Assembly: GCA_027491195.1 (NCBI GenBank)
Contig: JAIXWQ010000008.1
Location: forward strand, 186,001-250,000
Source: Cytophagaceae bacterium
Lineage (GTDB): Bacteria > Bacteroidota > Bacteroidia > Cytophagales > Spirosomataceae
Direction of reading: 5' to 3'
DNA: 64,000 nt
In this document: piece after piece, positions 38,501 to 48,400 of the stretch
How positions within the stretch are numbered: position 1 is the first letter of the stretch
Layout of the letters: every line of letters begins with the position of its first letter
Program-made: the position numbers and the translations under genes
The notes under the pieces: model-generated
Told to the model about the DNA's origin: nothing
Databases searched by the model: none
What the model saw: the letters and a program-made list of their open reading frames with translations, nothing else

Positions 38501-38742
38501 TCCTGAGGAGTATAGCCTACCGAACTTACAATTAGTACGGCATTAGGAGAAACCGTTAATTTAAATGAACCTTCAGCATCGGTATTCGTTCCTTTGCTGG
38601 TCCCTTTAATGGAAATGTTAACACCTGGCAATGATGCACCATCGTCACCAGTGACTTTTCCTGAGATGGATCTATCTTGTGCTTGTAGTGGGATCATCGC
38701 CACTAACCACAAGAAGATACTTACTAGTACTGTTTTTTTCAT
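35590..38742 (-). CDS. SusC/RagA-family TonB-linked outer-membrane transporter (pair 1)
   Basis: This is a TonB-dependent transporter of about 1050 residues. After the signal peptide MKKTVLVSIFLWLVAMIPLQ comes a carboxypeptidase-regulatory-like domain (ISGKVTGDDGASLPGVNISI), then the plug domain with DEVVITTFG, PLYVVDGVPYSASIA and LKDAASTALYGARAANGVVM, and a 22-strand barrel ending in LVLGLSFSL. The frame is open to 38784, but a TAAGTTTG promoter box lies at 38782-38789, so I start it at 38742. It forms a unit with the SusD gene downstream. The substrate is unknown. Confidence 0.94.
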   Translation of the reverse strand: MKKTVLVSIFLWLVAMIPLQAQDRSISGKVTGDDGASLPGVNISIKGTSKGTNTDAEGSFKLTVSPNAVLIVSSVGYTPQEVRVGNRTQINVVLASATSTLDEVVITTFGTAKKSSFTGSSAKVTAEKLGVRPITNIGQALEGIAPGVTTTSTSGQPGSAPAIRVRGFGSISSSNDPLYVVDGVPYSASIANLNNDDIESITVLKDAASTALYGARAANGVVMVTTKKGAKGKNSINVKYTKGFNTRALPEYDRVGPADYYPLMWESNRNNLAYRATNPVAIATANTTASAGLGAIVGTGYNVYNVPFAQLVGTDGKLNAAAQLIYNADDLNWEKAVMRQGIRDEVAANFSGSNGKSDYFLSVSYLNDKGYQIKSDYDRFTARLNVNSQMNNWFKVGANMNTTVTTSNQSTADGGTSFVNPFFFTRGMAPIYPVYAYDPASPGSFLKLENGKRRYDYGNLSALGLSNRPQYGGRHVIAETELNENFFRRNLLGGRAYGEISFLKDFKFTNNVGVDITNANSIVFGNPEIGDGAPAGRASNSFENITNYNLSQLLTYNHSFGKHTVDALLGHENYNLVSNSLDGSRSQQILDGNYELINFTTTTNLTSQYDIRRVEGFFSRLNYDYDSKYFVSFSARRDGSSKFYQDKRWGTFYSASAAWRLDQEDFIKELTFIDNLKLRSSWGQTGNDGGISNYAWQPLYALGWNNATEPGILQSSLGSKSLEWETNTSFDVALEFGLFKNRISGTVEYFDRQSTNLIFAVPLPLSVGIGSETRNIGSMYNRGIELQLSADLVRTKDFTWNVDLNATRLENKITKMPAESKEIIDGTKKLKEGSSLYDYWLREYKGVNPETGVAEYRAISYVASNSRITANGDTLTNNIANARYWYNGTSIPDLTGSVNTSLRYKGFSLTALMVYQLGGKIYDAAYAGLMGAGYHNAKHVDILKRWVNPGDITNVPRMDAGRTADFDAASDRWLIDGSFMNIRTVTLSYRLPRTVLNRLKIDNAQVYVSGENFLMLSRRSGMNVQQNFGGTTSNVYSPAKSLVLGLSFSL

Positions 38743-38781
38743 AATAGAATTATTTAGAATGAAGGATAATGATATGAACCT

Positions 38782-38789
38782 CAAACTTA
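38782..38789 (-). promoter_or_regulatory. Bacteroidota-type -7 box of SusC pair 1
   Basis: TAAGTTTG on the minus strand matches TAnnTTTG exactly, 39 bases upstream of the ATG at 38742. No clear TTTG lies 18-22 bases further upstream. Confidence 0.5.
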
Positions 38790-38881
38790 TCCAATTTGTT
38801 TAATATATGATAATAAAAAAATAATATCTTTTCCATAACGAAACCTTATAGAAAGCCCCTCTTCGATTCAGGCATAACAAA

Positions 38882-38913
38882 AGAAGGGCGACCCTCGCGG
38901 GTCGCCCTTCTTA
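38882..38913 (-). terminator. Terminator after SusD pair 2
   Basis: Perfect 14-base arms (AAGAAGGGCGACCC and its complement) enclose a four-base loop, 21 bases after the SusD stop. The GC stem is nearly the same as that at 31589-31622. Confidence 0.8.
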
Positions 38914-38934
38914 AATCCAATCTAAAAACTAGAA

Positions 38935-40365
38935 TTAGTTTTTATCCCAGAATAACTTCGTAGTTACTACGTCTCCACCGATTGCCGCAGCAGCCGCTGT
39001 ATACGAAGTACCATTTAAAGTTTGCTCCGTATTAGGATAAGTTAAACGAGTAGGGAATCCAGACTTCGCGTTTACTGGCGCAGTAATCACTGGATAATCT
39101 AAACGACGTAACTCAGTCCAAGTCTCGTAAGAACGGTTGTAAAGAGCAATCCATTTTTGTGTACCAATTTTTTGCTTCCAGTTACCTGCAGCAGTCGTAT
39201 AAGCTACTTCTGGCTGAGCTAAATAAGCAGCCGCCTCAGCAGCAGTTCCACCCCAATAAAGGATAGATGCAGTGATTGCGTTGTTATAATGTTGCTCAGC
39301 AGTTCCTGCTACATTGAATCCTCTTTCTTTTGCTTCAGCGCGTAAGAATTCAGTTTCAACGTAATCAGCTAAAACATAAGGAGCATCAGCAGCAATTACT
39401 TTCGCACCAGCGCGAGAAAAATCAACATACGTATTTACTTTTCCTACAATACCACCAGCATAGTTACCTGCGTTATTAGTAGAGAAGTAAGCCGTTTTAC
39501 GTGGATCATTCCAACCTGCTAATTTATCCATTAAGTCTTTCGCTGCAATGTAATCTTGACGACCACCTAACACGATATCTACGTGTAATGGGTTTTGATT
39601 AGGAGATGCAGATAAGTACGTGAATAAACCATTATCAGTTGAAGCTGCGATAGCACCAGCATCAGAAGCTTCAACAGCAGATTTTGCTGCAGTTGCATTC
39701 TCATCAGCTACAATCATACCTAACTTCATACGTAAGGTATTCGCAAATTTAACCCACTTGCTCACTGAACCTTTATAAACCACATCTTCCGATGAAGTAA
39801 ATCCAGCTGCTGAAGCATCAAGTTTCGCAATATCCGCATTCAAACGCGTGATTAAGTCAGCTGATACTGTTTTAGCATCATCGTACTTAGGGAATAACTT
39901 TTCTGCATTCAATGCCTCTGTGTAAGGAATATTTCCAAAAGAGTTCACCAAAATACCGAAAGTATATACTTCCATAATATCCAAAATAGCTAATTTATTC
40001 GCCTTCTCTTTTGGAAGTAAAGAAGCATCTGCATTGATTAAACGTGATGATTCACGTAAATCAGCTAATACATCACGGTACATTGCATTCCACCAAGTAT
40101 TAGGGATTGCACGTGTTTGGAAATCGTATTGAGCTTCATCTTGATACACCGCCATAGCCCATTGGCTAGTCGTAAAACGGAACACGTTTGTGTTCACACT
40201 CGCTGTCGCTAAGTTTCCTGCAAGAGACTTAACTGCATTAGAGAACAAAGTAGGTGCTGGAATTGCAGCAGGCTTCTTAGTCTCAACATTTAAGGACGCT
40301 AAGTCCTCCGTACAAGCTGATGCAAGAAACAAAAGCGGTACAAAAACTAAAAATATTCTTTTCAT
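38935..40365 (-). CDS. SusD/RagB-like outer-membrane lipoprotein (pair 2)
   Basis: This is a 476-residue lipoprotein with lipobox FLASACTED (Cys18), of the SusD-like type with a less typical C-terminus (SusD-like_2). Helical repeats and KWIALYNRSYETWTELRRLD near residue 417, together with GFPTRLTYP, fit this group. It partners the SusC gene 20 bases upstream. The ligand is unknown. Confidence 0.9.
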   Translation of the reverse strand: MKRIFLVFVPLLFLASACTEDLASLNVETKKPAAIPAPTLFSNAVKSLAGNLATASVNTNVFRFTTSQWAMAVYQDEAQYDFQTRAIPNTWWNAMYRDVLADLRESSRLINADASLLPKEKANKLAILDIMEVYTFGILVNSFGNIPYTEALNAEKLFPKYDDAKTVSADLITRLNADIAKLDASAAGFTSSEDVVYKGSVSKWVKFANTLRMKLGMIVADENATAAKSAVEASDAGAIAASTDNGLFTYLSASPNQNPLHVDIVLGGRQDYIAAKDLMDKLAGWNDPRKTAYFSTNNAGNYAGGIVGKVNTYVDFSRAGAKVIAADAPYVLADYVETEFLRAEAKERGFNVAGTAEQHYNNAITASILYWGGTAAEAAAYLAQPEVAYTTAAGNWKQKIGTQKWIALYNRSYETWTELRRLDYPVITAPVNAKSGFPTRLTYPNTEQTLNGTSYTAAAAAIGGDVVTTKLFWDKN

Positions 40366-40385
40366 CTGTTTAAAATTAAGGATGA

Positions 40386-43300
40386 TTAAAACAATAATTT
40401 CACGTTAAATCCAATCGAACGTGTCGTAGGATACGCACCTGATTGATATCCCTGCACGTTACCAGCAGAAAGATTCTCTTCAGGATCAGAGTGAGGAAGG
40501 TTTTTGTGAATGATCCACAAATTACGTCCGTACAATGATAAATCCACTCCTTTAATTCCACCTAACTTCGCTACAATAGCACGAGGTAAAGAATAAGTAA
40601 TGTTTGCTTCACGTAATTTCACATAGCTCGCATCGTAAACGAAAGCGTGTTGTGGGTTAAATGCATAACCATAAGTACCATAGTAGTTATCCACACGAAT
40701 ATCGTTAGGAGTTCCGTCTGCTTTCACACCTGGCATAATCACACCACCACCATCAGCGATATCCGCACGAGATGGGTTACCCTTGTCATTCAATAAAGCT
40801 GACTCTTCTAATACACCCGTAGCAGCACCATAGTACTGATCTAATGAGAATACAGAACCACCAGACTTCACGTCGATCAAGAAGCTCATCGTTACATTCT
40901 TGTAACGGAATGAGTTATTGATACCACCAATCCAGTTAGGGTTTACGTTACCAATATTATTAGTAGTAGTCGTAGTCACATCATAACGACCATTCGCTTT
41001 TACTAATTTCTCACCGTTTACATATTTCCAAGTTCTACCTTTCAAGATACCGTAAGGCTCACCCACTGTTGCGTTCAATGTAACACCACCTTGGAAGGAA
41101 GCTAACTGTAAGTTTTGGCTTTCATTGTAAAGACTTAATACCTTGTTACGGTTACGTGTAAAGTTGATGTTTACGTTCCAAGCGAAATCAGCAGTCTTAA
41201 TAGGAGAACCGTAAAGGCTAAACTCGATACCGCTGTTTTCAATGTTACCCGCATTTACATAAGTTGAATTATAACCTGTTGCAGTTGTTACAGAAGCAGG
41301 CATAATTTGATCCAATGTATTTGTTAAGTAATACGTTGCATCAAAACCTAAACGGTTTTGTAAGAAGGCCATTTCTAAACCAATCTCCTTAGAGATCGTT
41401 TGCTCTGGCTTCAAGTTCGGATTATTTTGAGTTCCAGGAACTGAGAATAAAATAGTCGAACCGAATGGAGATGGTTGGTCATATACGTTAGAGATAGATC
41501 CCCAAGGTGCATCATTACCTACCGTTGCATAGTTTGCACGTAATTTACCAGAAGTTAACCAAGGTAAATCTTGAATGTGGTGTGAGAACAACCAAGAAGC
41601 TGAACCTGCATAGTATAAGTACGCATTGTTAGCTACTGGTAACGTAGAAGACTTATCTTGACGAATAGTACCGTCTAATGTTAAGAAATCCTTGTAAGTC
41701 AACGTAGCACCACCGAATAAACCGAATACCTCGCGTGGGTTATACGATTCAGACGGAGCTGAAACTGTTCCTTTCGAGTTAGCGATTGAATATAAACCTG
41801 GAACGATCAAACCACCATTAGTGATCGCATAAATCGAACGGTTTAGTGATTTACGTAAGTTCAAACCAGCTAATGCCTTTAAGTTTAAATCTTTCGTTAA
41901 GTTCTTGTCAAAGTTTGCGATTAAATCATAGTTGATTTCTTCGAAGTGACGATCATAACGAGAATACTCAGCCACATCAGTAGAACCTACAGCGATGCGC
42001 TCCTCTTGGAATTCATCATAAGTATCCATTGTGATACGACCCATTACATTTAAGTAATCAGTTGCCTTGTAGTTTAACATCGCATTACCGAACATACGCG
42101 TACGTGTATCGTTCTCCTTATTTTGGTAACGAGTCCAATAGTAGTTATCTGTATAGATAGGCTTCAATCCAGCTGCAGTAGATGGATCAGACCAGTTCCA
42201 AGTTACGTTCTTATTATTACGGAAATACGCTTCTTTTTGCTCAACGATATCTACGTTTGTTTGATACCACTGACGGAAGTTTTGGTTTACGTTCAATCCA
42301 TCATAACCTGTACCGTAACGACCTAAACCTTCTACTACTGAGAAGTTAGCTGTTGCTGATGCAGTTAATTTAGGAGAAATAGCATACGTACCTGAAAGGT
42401 TCATGATGTTCTTAGAAACTTTCGAGTTAGGTAAAGTACCACGATCTTCGTTACGAGTGAATCCTAATTTGAAAGAACCTTTATCTGTAGCACCATCTAA
42501 AGAGATGTTTGTGTTATTAGAAATAGCTGTCTCATAGAATTTATCAGGCGTATTAGCCGCCGCAACCCATGGCTTCGCTTTTTGGTAGTTAGGACCAGCA
42601 GGATCAAAAGCATCCCAGTGGTATACCTTTAGGCTAGGGTCAAACTTAACACCGTATGAAGCATCTTCAGAAGTAGGAACTACTAAATCATCAGCTCCGT
42701 CACCGTTTGCATCAAAATAGAAGAAACCATCTTTTTGGTATGGATCTGAATAACCAGCACCGTATTGGTTTTGGTATTTAGGGAAAGTAGAACGGTCGAT
42801 TGTACCTACTGACAAACCTGAGTTGATCGTTAAACCTAAACCTTTCTTAGCTTTCTTAGACGTGATCATGATCACACCATTCGAAGCACGTGAACCGTAA
42901 AGAGCAGTTGCCGCAGCACCTTTCAATACTGTCATTGACTCGATATCATCTGGGTTAATATCCGCAGCTGCGTTACCATAGTCATAACCACCACGACCTG
43001 TGCGTTGGTTAGAAGTGTTAGTTACTGAGTTATCCACAGGAACACCATCTACAACGAATAAAGCTTGGTTATTACCAGTCAAGGACTTAGAACCACGGAT
43101 AACTACGTTAGTAGAACCACCGATCGCGTTACCTTGTGTGATTTGCACACCTGATACTTTACCAGAAAGTTGTGAAAATGCGTTACCTGAACGAACACGC
43201 GTTAACTCTTCTCCTTTTACCTGCTGAGCAGCATAAGGTAAGGAGTTCTTCGTACGTGTAAGACCCAAAGCCGTCACAACTACTTCATTTAACTCAGACG

Positions 43301-43592
43301 CATCTGAAGCTAAAACAACGTTGATAGCGTTTTGATTTCCTACTGAAACCGTTTGTGGCTTGTAACCCACAAAGCTAAAAGTGATTGCAGCACCATCACC
43401 TACTGTGATTTTGTAAGTACCATCTGCTGCCGTGGTTGTACCACGAGATGAACCTTTTAGGCTGACACTAACTCCCGGAAGAGCCGCACCATCCTCTGAA
43501 GCCGTAACCTTACCGGTCACTTGCCTTGTTTGAGCCATTGATGTGCTAAATACAGCTAACACCAATACCCCAAGGAGTAATAGTTTTTTCAT
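40386..43592 (-). CDS. SusC/RagA-family TonB-linked outer-membrane transporter (pair 2)
   Basis: This is a 1068-residue TonB-dependent transporter with signal peptide MKKLLLLGVLVLAVFSTSMAQ and an N-terminal regulatory-like domain (VTGKVTASEDGAALPGVSVS). The plug has NEVVVTALGLTRTKNSLPYA, ALFVVDGVPVDNSVTN and LKGAAATALYGSRASNGVIM, followed by the barrel. DANGDGADD near residue 294 is a calcium-binding-loop-like sequence. Promoter-like TTTG-N20-TAATTTG lies upstream at 43636-43666. It is coupled to the SusD-like gene downstream. Confidence 0.94.
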   Translation of the reverse strand: MKKLLLLGVLVLAVFSTSMAQTRQVTGKVTASEDGAALPGVSVSLKGSSRGTTTAADGTYKITVGDGAAITFSFVGYKPQTVSVGNQNAINVVLASDASELNEVVVTALGLTRTKNSLPYAAQQVKGEELTRVRSGNAFSQLSGKVSGVQITQGNAIGGSTNVVIRGSKSLTGNNQALFVVDGVPVDNSVTNTSNQRTGRGGYDYGNAAADINPDDIESMTVLKGAAATALYGSRASNGVIMITSKKAKKGLGLTINSGLSVGTIDRSTFPKYQNQYGAGYSDPYQKDGFFYFDANGDGADDLVVPTSEDASYGVKFDPSLKVYHWDAFDPAGPNYQKAKPWVAAANTPDKFYETAISNNTNISLDGATDKGSFKLGFTRNEDRGTLPNSKVSKNIMNLSGTYAISPKLTASATANFSVVEGLGRYGTGYDGLNVNQNFRQWYQTNVDIVEQKEAYFRNNKNVTWNWSDPSTAAGLKPIYTDNYYWTRYQNKENDTRTRMFGNAMLNYKATDYLNVMGRITMDTYDEFQEERIAVGSTDVAEYSRYDRHFEEINYDLIANFDKNLTKDLNLKALAGLNLRKSLNRSIYAITNGGLIVPGLYSIANSKGTVSAPSESYNPREVFGLFGGATLTYKDFLTLDGTIRQDKSSTLPVANNAYLYYAGSASWLFSHHIQDLPWLTSGKLRANYATVGNDAPWGSISNVYDQPSPFGSTILFSVPGTQNNPNLKPEQTISKEIGLEMAFLQNRLGFDATYYLTNTLDQIMPASVTTATGYNSTYVNAGNIENSGIEFSLYGSPIKTADFAWNVNINFTRNRNKVLSLYNESQNLQLASFQGGVTLNATVGEPYGILKGRTWKYVNGEKLVKANGRYDVTTTTTNNIGNVNPNWIGGINNSFRYKNVTMSFLIDVKSGGSVFSLDQYYGAATGVLEESALLNDKGNPSRADIADGGGVIMPGVKADGTPNDIRVDNYYGTYGYAFNPQHAFVYDASYVKLREANITYSLPRAIVAKLGGIKGVDLSLYGRNLWIIHKNLPHSDPEENLSAGNVQGYQSGAYPTTRSIGFNVKLLF

Positions 43593-43635
43593 GTTGTTGA
43601 GTTTAATTAATGAAAAAATAATAGAATATGTTTGG

Positions 43636-43666
43636 CAAATTAGGAGTTTTCCGATATAAATACAAA
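43636..43666 (-). promoter_or_regulatory. Promoter of SusC pair 2
   Basis: Read on the minus strand, TTTG (43663-43666), a 20-base spacer and TAATTTG (43636-43642) lie about 43 bases upstream of the ATG. This approximates the Bacteroidota -33/-7 consensus; the -7 box is one base shorter than TAnnTTTG. Confidence 0.5.
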
Positions 43667-43675
43667 CTATTTAAC

Positions 43676-43713
43676 AAAAAAAGAGGCACCATCTCAGGAT
43701 AGTGCCTCTTTCA
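43676..43713 (-). terminator. Terminator after SusD pair 3
   Basis: A stem AAAGAGGCAC / GTGCCTCTTT with a 12-base loop and a T-run on the minus strand lies 19 bases after the SusD stop. Confidence 0.8.
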
Positions 43714-43731
43714 AACAGAATTTAATAATTC

Positions 43732-45363
43732 TTATTTTGGATTTTTAGTAGGTGCAGAACCTGCGCCAGCTGGATTATTAGCTAACTCATTATCTGGAAC
43801 ATCCCAATAATCTAAATAACCATACTTAATCGTTGCGTTAGTCGAGATAGATGAACCATCCTTCGAGATAACTACCGCACCTGTGCGACCGTTATCCAAA
43901 ACTCCCCAACGACGTGCATCATAGAAAGATAAACCACGGAAAGCTAAAGCCACACGGCGTTCTTTACGTAATTCTTCTTTAACTACCGCTGCATTCGTAG
44001 ACGTGATAGCTGCAAGACCAGCACCTTGGTAAGCACGAACCGCATTAATGCTAGCCGCAGCACCTGCTACATCCCCTTTCCACAACTTCGCTTCCGCTTT
44101 CATTAACTCGTTTTCTTCATAAGAACCTAACAAGAAAATTTCAGCGCTACCAGCTGTACGATTCACATACGTGTAAACACCTGCTAAACCATTACCTCCG
44201 TCTTTGATGGCGTAACGCGTATTGAACGCATTACCACGGTCTGAGTTTCCTACCCAAACAGAGAATAATTTAAAATTCTGAGCTAAACGCTGATCTCCTA
44301 CATTAAAATCTTGGATCAAACGCTCAGAGATTTTATAGGTATTTCCAGAGGCGTTAGATCCCACTGCACGAGCTGCTACATTGTAGTTAGACGCAGAGAA
44401 AATATCCCCATTTGCGTTTGTGTTACCTGCAAATACTGGATCAGATGAACCTACACCTGCATTAGCTAATGCTAGAATAGCATCCCATTGAGCCGCAGTC
44501 ATGGTAGCTGTAGGCGTGTTAACTAAGATGTTACGCGCCTTCATCGTGTTCAAGTTCTTGATCCACTGAGCCGCTGTAGGGACTGCACCTTTATCGTTTT
44601 GGAAAAAATCCGGAATTAAAGCCGTTACGATAGACTCGAAATCAGCCGAAGAACCTGAAGCATTAACAGCGGTAGCAGCTTTATCAAAATTTGCTGAAGC
44701 TTCTGCAATAATTGCTTCCTTCGTCACATACACATTATTAGTAGCAGAAGGTGTATTCACAATTAAACCGGCATAGTATAAAGAACCAATACGAGAATAA
44801 GCTAAACCTTTCCACGTATATGCCCATGCTTTAATGGCATTTTTCTTTGCTGCTGCATCACCAGAAAACGTCGTTTTATCAACTGCGTCTAAGATAGTGT
44901 TACATGCATTGTTTAATTGATACATCATCGCCCACTCATGAAAACCAGGGTTACCTCCTTGCTGTGAGTTCGTATTAACAGCACGCAATAAGGCTTTTTG
45001 AGTTGATGGACTGTTCGGATTAGGAACCTGAGTTCCATTATCTAACGTCACCATATCAGGAGCAGATAAATTATTCATGTAGGTGTTAGCCGCTTCAGCG
45101 CCTACTACATCACCCATTAAATCATGAATACCTAAAATACCATTGTAGAAAGCACCTACAACACCATCGTAATATTTATTACCTGCAGAAGTAAATCCGT
45201 TTTTATAAACAGACCCTTGCGCTAAGGCAATAATTCCAGCCTCAGACGAAGCCGTTGAAGGCGTAGGCTGGTTTGGATTTTGGATATCCAATTGATCCTT
45301 GCACGACATTACCGATCCAGCTAAAAGCAGAAAGGAAAGCGCGGTTATTTTTATATTTTTCAT
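43732..45363 (-). CDS. SusD/RagB-family outer-membrane lipoprotein (pair 3)
   Basis: This is a 543-residue SusD-type lipoprotein. I place the start at 45363 (MKNIKITALSFLLLAGSVMS-C), which gives a proper lipobox with Cys21; the frame is open to 45414, but that would overlap the upstream SusC. The C-terminal ELRKERRVALAFRGLSFYDA is the SusD signature, and VPDNELANNP follows. It sits 40 bases after its SusC partner. Confidence 0.93.
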   Translation of the reverse strand: MKNIKITALSFLLLAGSVMSCKDQLDIQNPNQPTPSTASSEAGIIALAQGSVYKNGFTSAGNKYYDGVVGAFYNGILGIHDLMGDVVGAEAANTYMNNLSAPDMVTLDNGTQVPNPNSPSTQKALLRAVNTNSQQGGNPGFHEWAMMYQLNNACNTILDAVDKTTFSGDAAAKKNAIKAWAYTWKGLAYSRIGSLYYAGLIVNTPSATNNVYVTKEAIIAEASANFDKAATAVNASGSSADFESIVTALIPDFFQNDKGAVPTAAQWIKNLNTMKARNILVNTPTATMTAAQWDAILALANAGVGSSDPVFAGNTNANGDIFSASNYNVAARAVGSNASGNTYKISERLIQDFNVGDQRLAQNFKLFSVWVGNSDRGNAFNTRYAIKDGGNGLAGVYTYVNRTAGSAEIFLLGSYEENELMKAEAKLWKGDVAGAAASINAVRAYQGAGLAAITSTNAAVVKEELRKERRVALAFRGLSFYDARRWGVLDNGRTGAVVISKDGSSISTNATIKYGYLDYWDVPDNELANNPAGAGSAPTKNPK

Positions 45364-45403
45364 TTTTTTCAAATTTAAATGATACCTTTTTCTCAATTCT
45401 GAA

Positions 45404-48400
45404 TTAGAAACCAATGTTCAACTGTACTTGGTATGAACGCAGGTTAGGCATTGTATTGTGATCGATACCACGATCCCAAGCAGAGTTATTTCCACCAGAA
45501 GCAATTTCTGGATCCATACCTGAATAGTTAGTTAAGGTATACAAGTTACGTCCTGAAGCCACTAATTGTAACTTGCGGAACCCTTTGATACCAAATGCTC
45601 TAACTAAATCCACTCCTACTGAGATATTTCTCAAACGGGCGAAAGAACCATCTTCGTAGAAATAATTCTTAGTTCCATTAAATGAACGAGCGGCATAAAC
45701 ACCACGGTAGAAGGCTGACCATGCTCCAGTTTGTCCATCAATCGTGATGGGCTGCGCATAATCAGAGTGGATACCGTCACGGTACATCCAACCTTTTGTT
45801 TGGTTATAAATACCTGCGCCTTGCACTAAATCAACCTGCATATTAAAGGTAATGATTCCTTTGTAAGCTAAATCAGTAATAAAAGAAGCTGTAAAGTCAG
45901 GATTCGGATCTCCTAAAGCATAACGCTTAGGTGAGAAGAAAGGAGCTTTAGTCGCTTTATTTACTACCCAACCATTGCTAGCAAGTGTATATAAACCTCT
46001 ATCTGCCTCAGGAATAGCTACGGTACCATCTGGTAATTTAGCATCTAGGCTATGAATACCATAATAACCATATAACTGACCGATTTTCTCACCAGCCTTT
46101 AAGATGTAACCTGTTGAACCAGCTGCAGACGTAAGAACTACCTCAGCACCACCACGAACGGCAGTGATTTCAGAAGATTGCTTTCCAAAATTCATCGTAA
46201 AATTCCAAGTCCAATCCGCATCTTTGTATACCTGAGCATTTAAGCTAGCTTGGATACCATTCGATGCTAAAGAGAACGCGTTATCTTTCACTGTACCAAT
46301 TCCAGAAGAAGGGATACCATCTACGTTAAAGATCGCGTTGTCTGTCGAACGCTTCCAATACGTACCTGAGAAATTCACATTGTTTAACCAAGCTGAATTT
46401 TTTCCTAAGTTCAAACCGATATCTGTACCAATTTCTAATTCTTTAGAAATTTCTACGTTCAAGTTCGGGTTAGATTGCGTTAATGGGAAATAGAATGCAT
46501 TTCCTGCACCGATAACACCTGTATTTAGTGTGATATAACGATCAAAAGGTCTTGGCTGAATACCCGCCTCACCATAGGCCGCACGGATTTTGAAGTCCTC
46601 TAAAGTCGTGCTAATCGCTGAGTTTTTGAAAATTCCTAACTCAGAAATGCGGAAGTATGCATCTCCACGAGGGAATGTTTGTGGTGTAGACGCTGCACCG
46701 AAGGCAGACGAATAATCCGTACGGAAACCACCAGAGAAACCGCCTAAAGTACCGTAATCAAAACGCTGATTCACTAAATAACCGTACGTAATAAATGGCT
46801 CACGGTAATCACGTGCTACATAAGTAGACGCTGCTTGAGACGTATTGTATGGTGTATAGTTAGGCAATCCAATACCATAAGAGACATATGATGTATTCTC
46901 TCTATTACGGTAATCAAATGATAATTGCGTAGAAGTACGTAATGGAATGTTAATGCCAAAGTCTTGAATGAAATCTGTCTTAATAAAGGCAGATCCAATT
47001 AAGTTTTGGAATGAACTAGTAGACTCATAATTGTTGATCTCACCCGTTGCATCATTACCATTGTAGTTATAGTACCAGTATTGCTGGTCCATAATGTTTT
47101 TGTTACCTGTTTGATTCAAGTACGTATATTTCGTACGATCTGTTTGGTAATTCAAACCATACTTCGCATCTAAGGAGACAAACTTATTGATCTCATAGTT
47201 TAAGTTCATGCTTTGGCTAATATCAATACGCTTACCATCAGTAGTAGTGTAGTAGTTTACGGCATTGGGATTGTATCCATTCACACCCACTGCATCACCG
47301 AAATAACCTGGGAAGTTTCCATCCGCATCCTTAAAGTCATAATCAACGAAAGGACGAGAGTTAAATACGGAGAAAATAATCGAACGGCCCGTTCCATCAT
47401 TAATCGTATTTTTCGTGTGAACTAACTGCGTAATTGAACGCAATTTCAAACCTTTCGCTAATTCGAAACCTAAGTTAGCTGTTAAGTTCGTACGATTTAA
47501 ACCACCTACGTTTTTGAATGGACCTGCATTATCTGAATTAGATAAAGATAAACTAAAGTCACTCTTGTCAGAACCACCAGAAATAGCTACCGAGTTATTG
47601 TAGTTAGTCGTCGGAACGAAGAACATTTTGAAGTGATCATAGTATTTCAAGTTACGATCATATGCCTTGTTAATGTTAGTTGTGGGATCTGTTGAAGCTA
47701 AGATAACATTCTCACCATAAGCACCGTAGACTGGATCTAATGCTAGTGGATTTCCTGAACCACCAATTACTTCATTATTCGCGTTTGTCTTAAATCCGTG
47801 CTTGTTCGCCTTACTTAAGTTACCTACGTTTAAAGGAGTTGAGTTAATTACTGATGAATTAATATCAATAGTAACTTTTCCTGCCTTACCTTTTTTCGAG
47901 AATAATTGAATTACTCCGTTAGCTCCCTGAGCACCATAGATTGTTGCAGCAGCCGCACCTTGAATAACCTCTACTTTCTCGATGATGTTTAAATCGATCG
48001 AGTTAAGATCAGTCGCACCTAATTCTACTCCATCTAATAAGATCATCGGAGATGTACCGCGGTTAATCGTGTTAATACCACGTAAAACGATATTCACTGG
48101 CTGACCTGGCATACCATTTGCAGAAGAAATCTGCGCACCTGCAATTTTACCAATCAATGCCTGATCTACAGAAGCGGATGGAACTGATGGCAAGTTCTTT
48201 GCAGTGATCGCCTGAACGTCAATCGCTGTGGAACGCTTGTCAATTGCCGTACCTGTACCTGTTACAACTACCTCTGATAGTTGGCGAGAATCAGTTGACA
48301 ATTTCACATCGATAACAGTTTGGTTACCTACTGCAATCGATTTTGAATTTAATCCTACAAAAGAATAAACTAATGTAGCTGAACTTGGTACAGATAATGA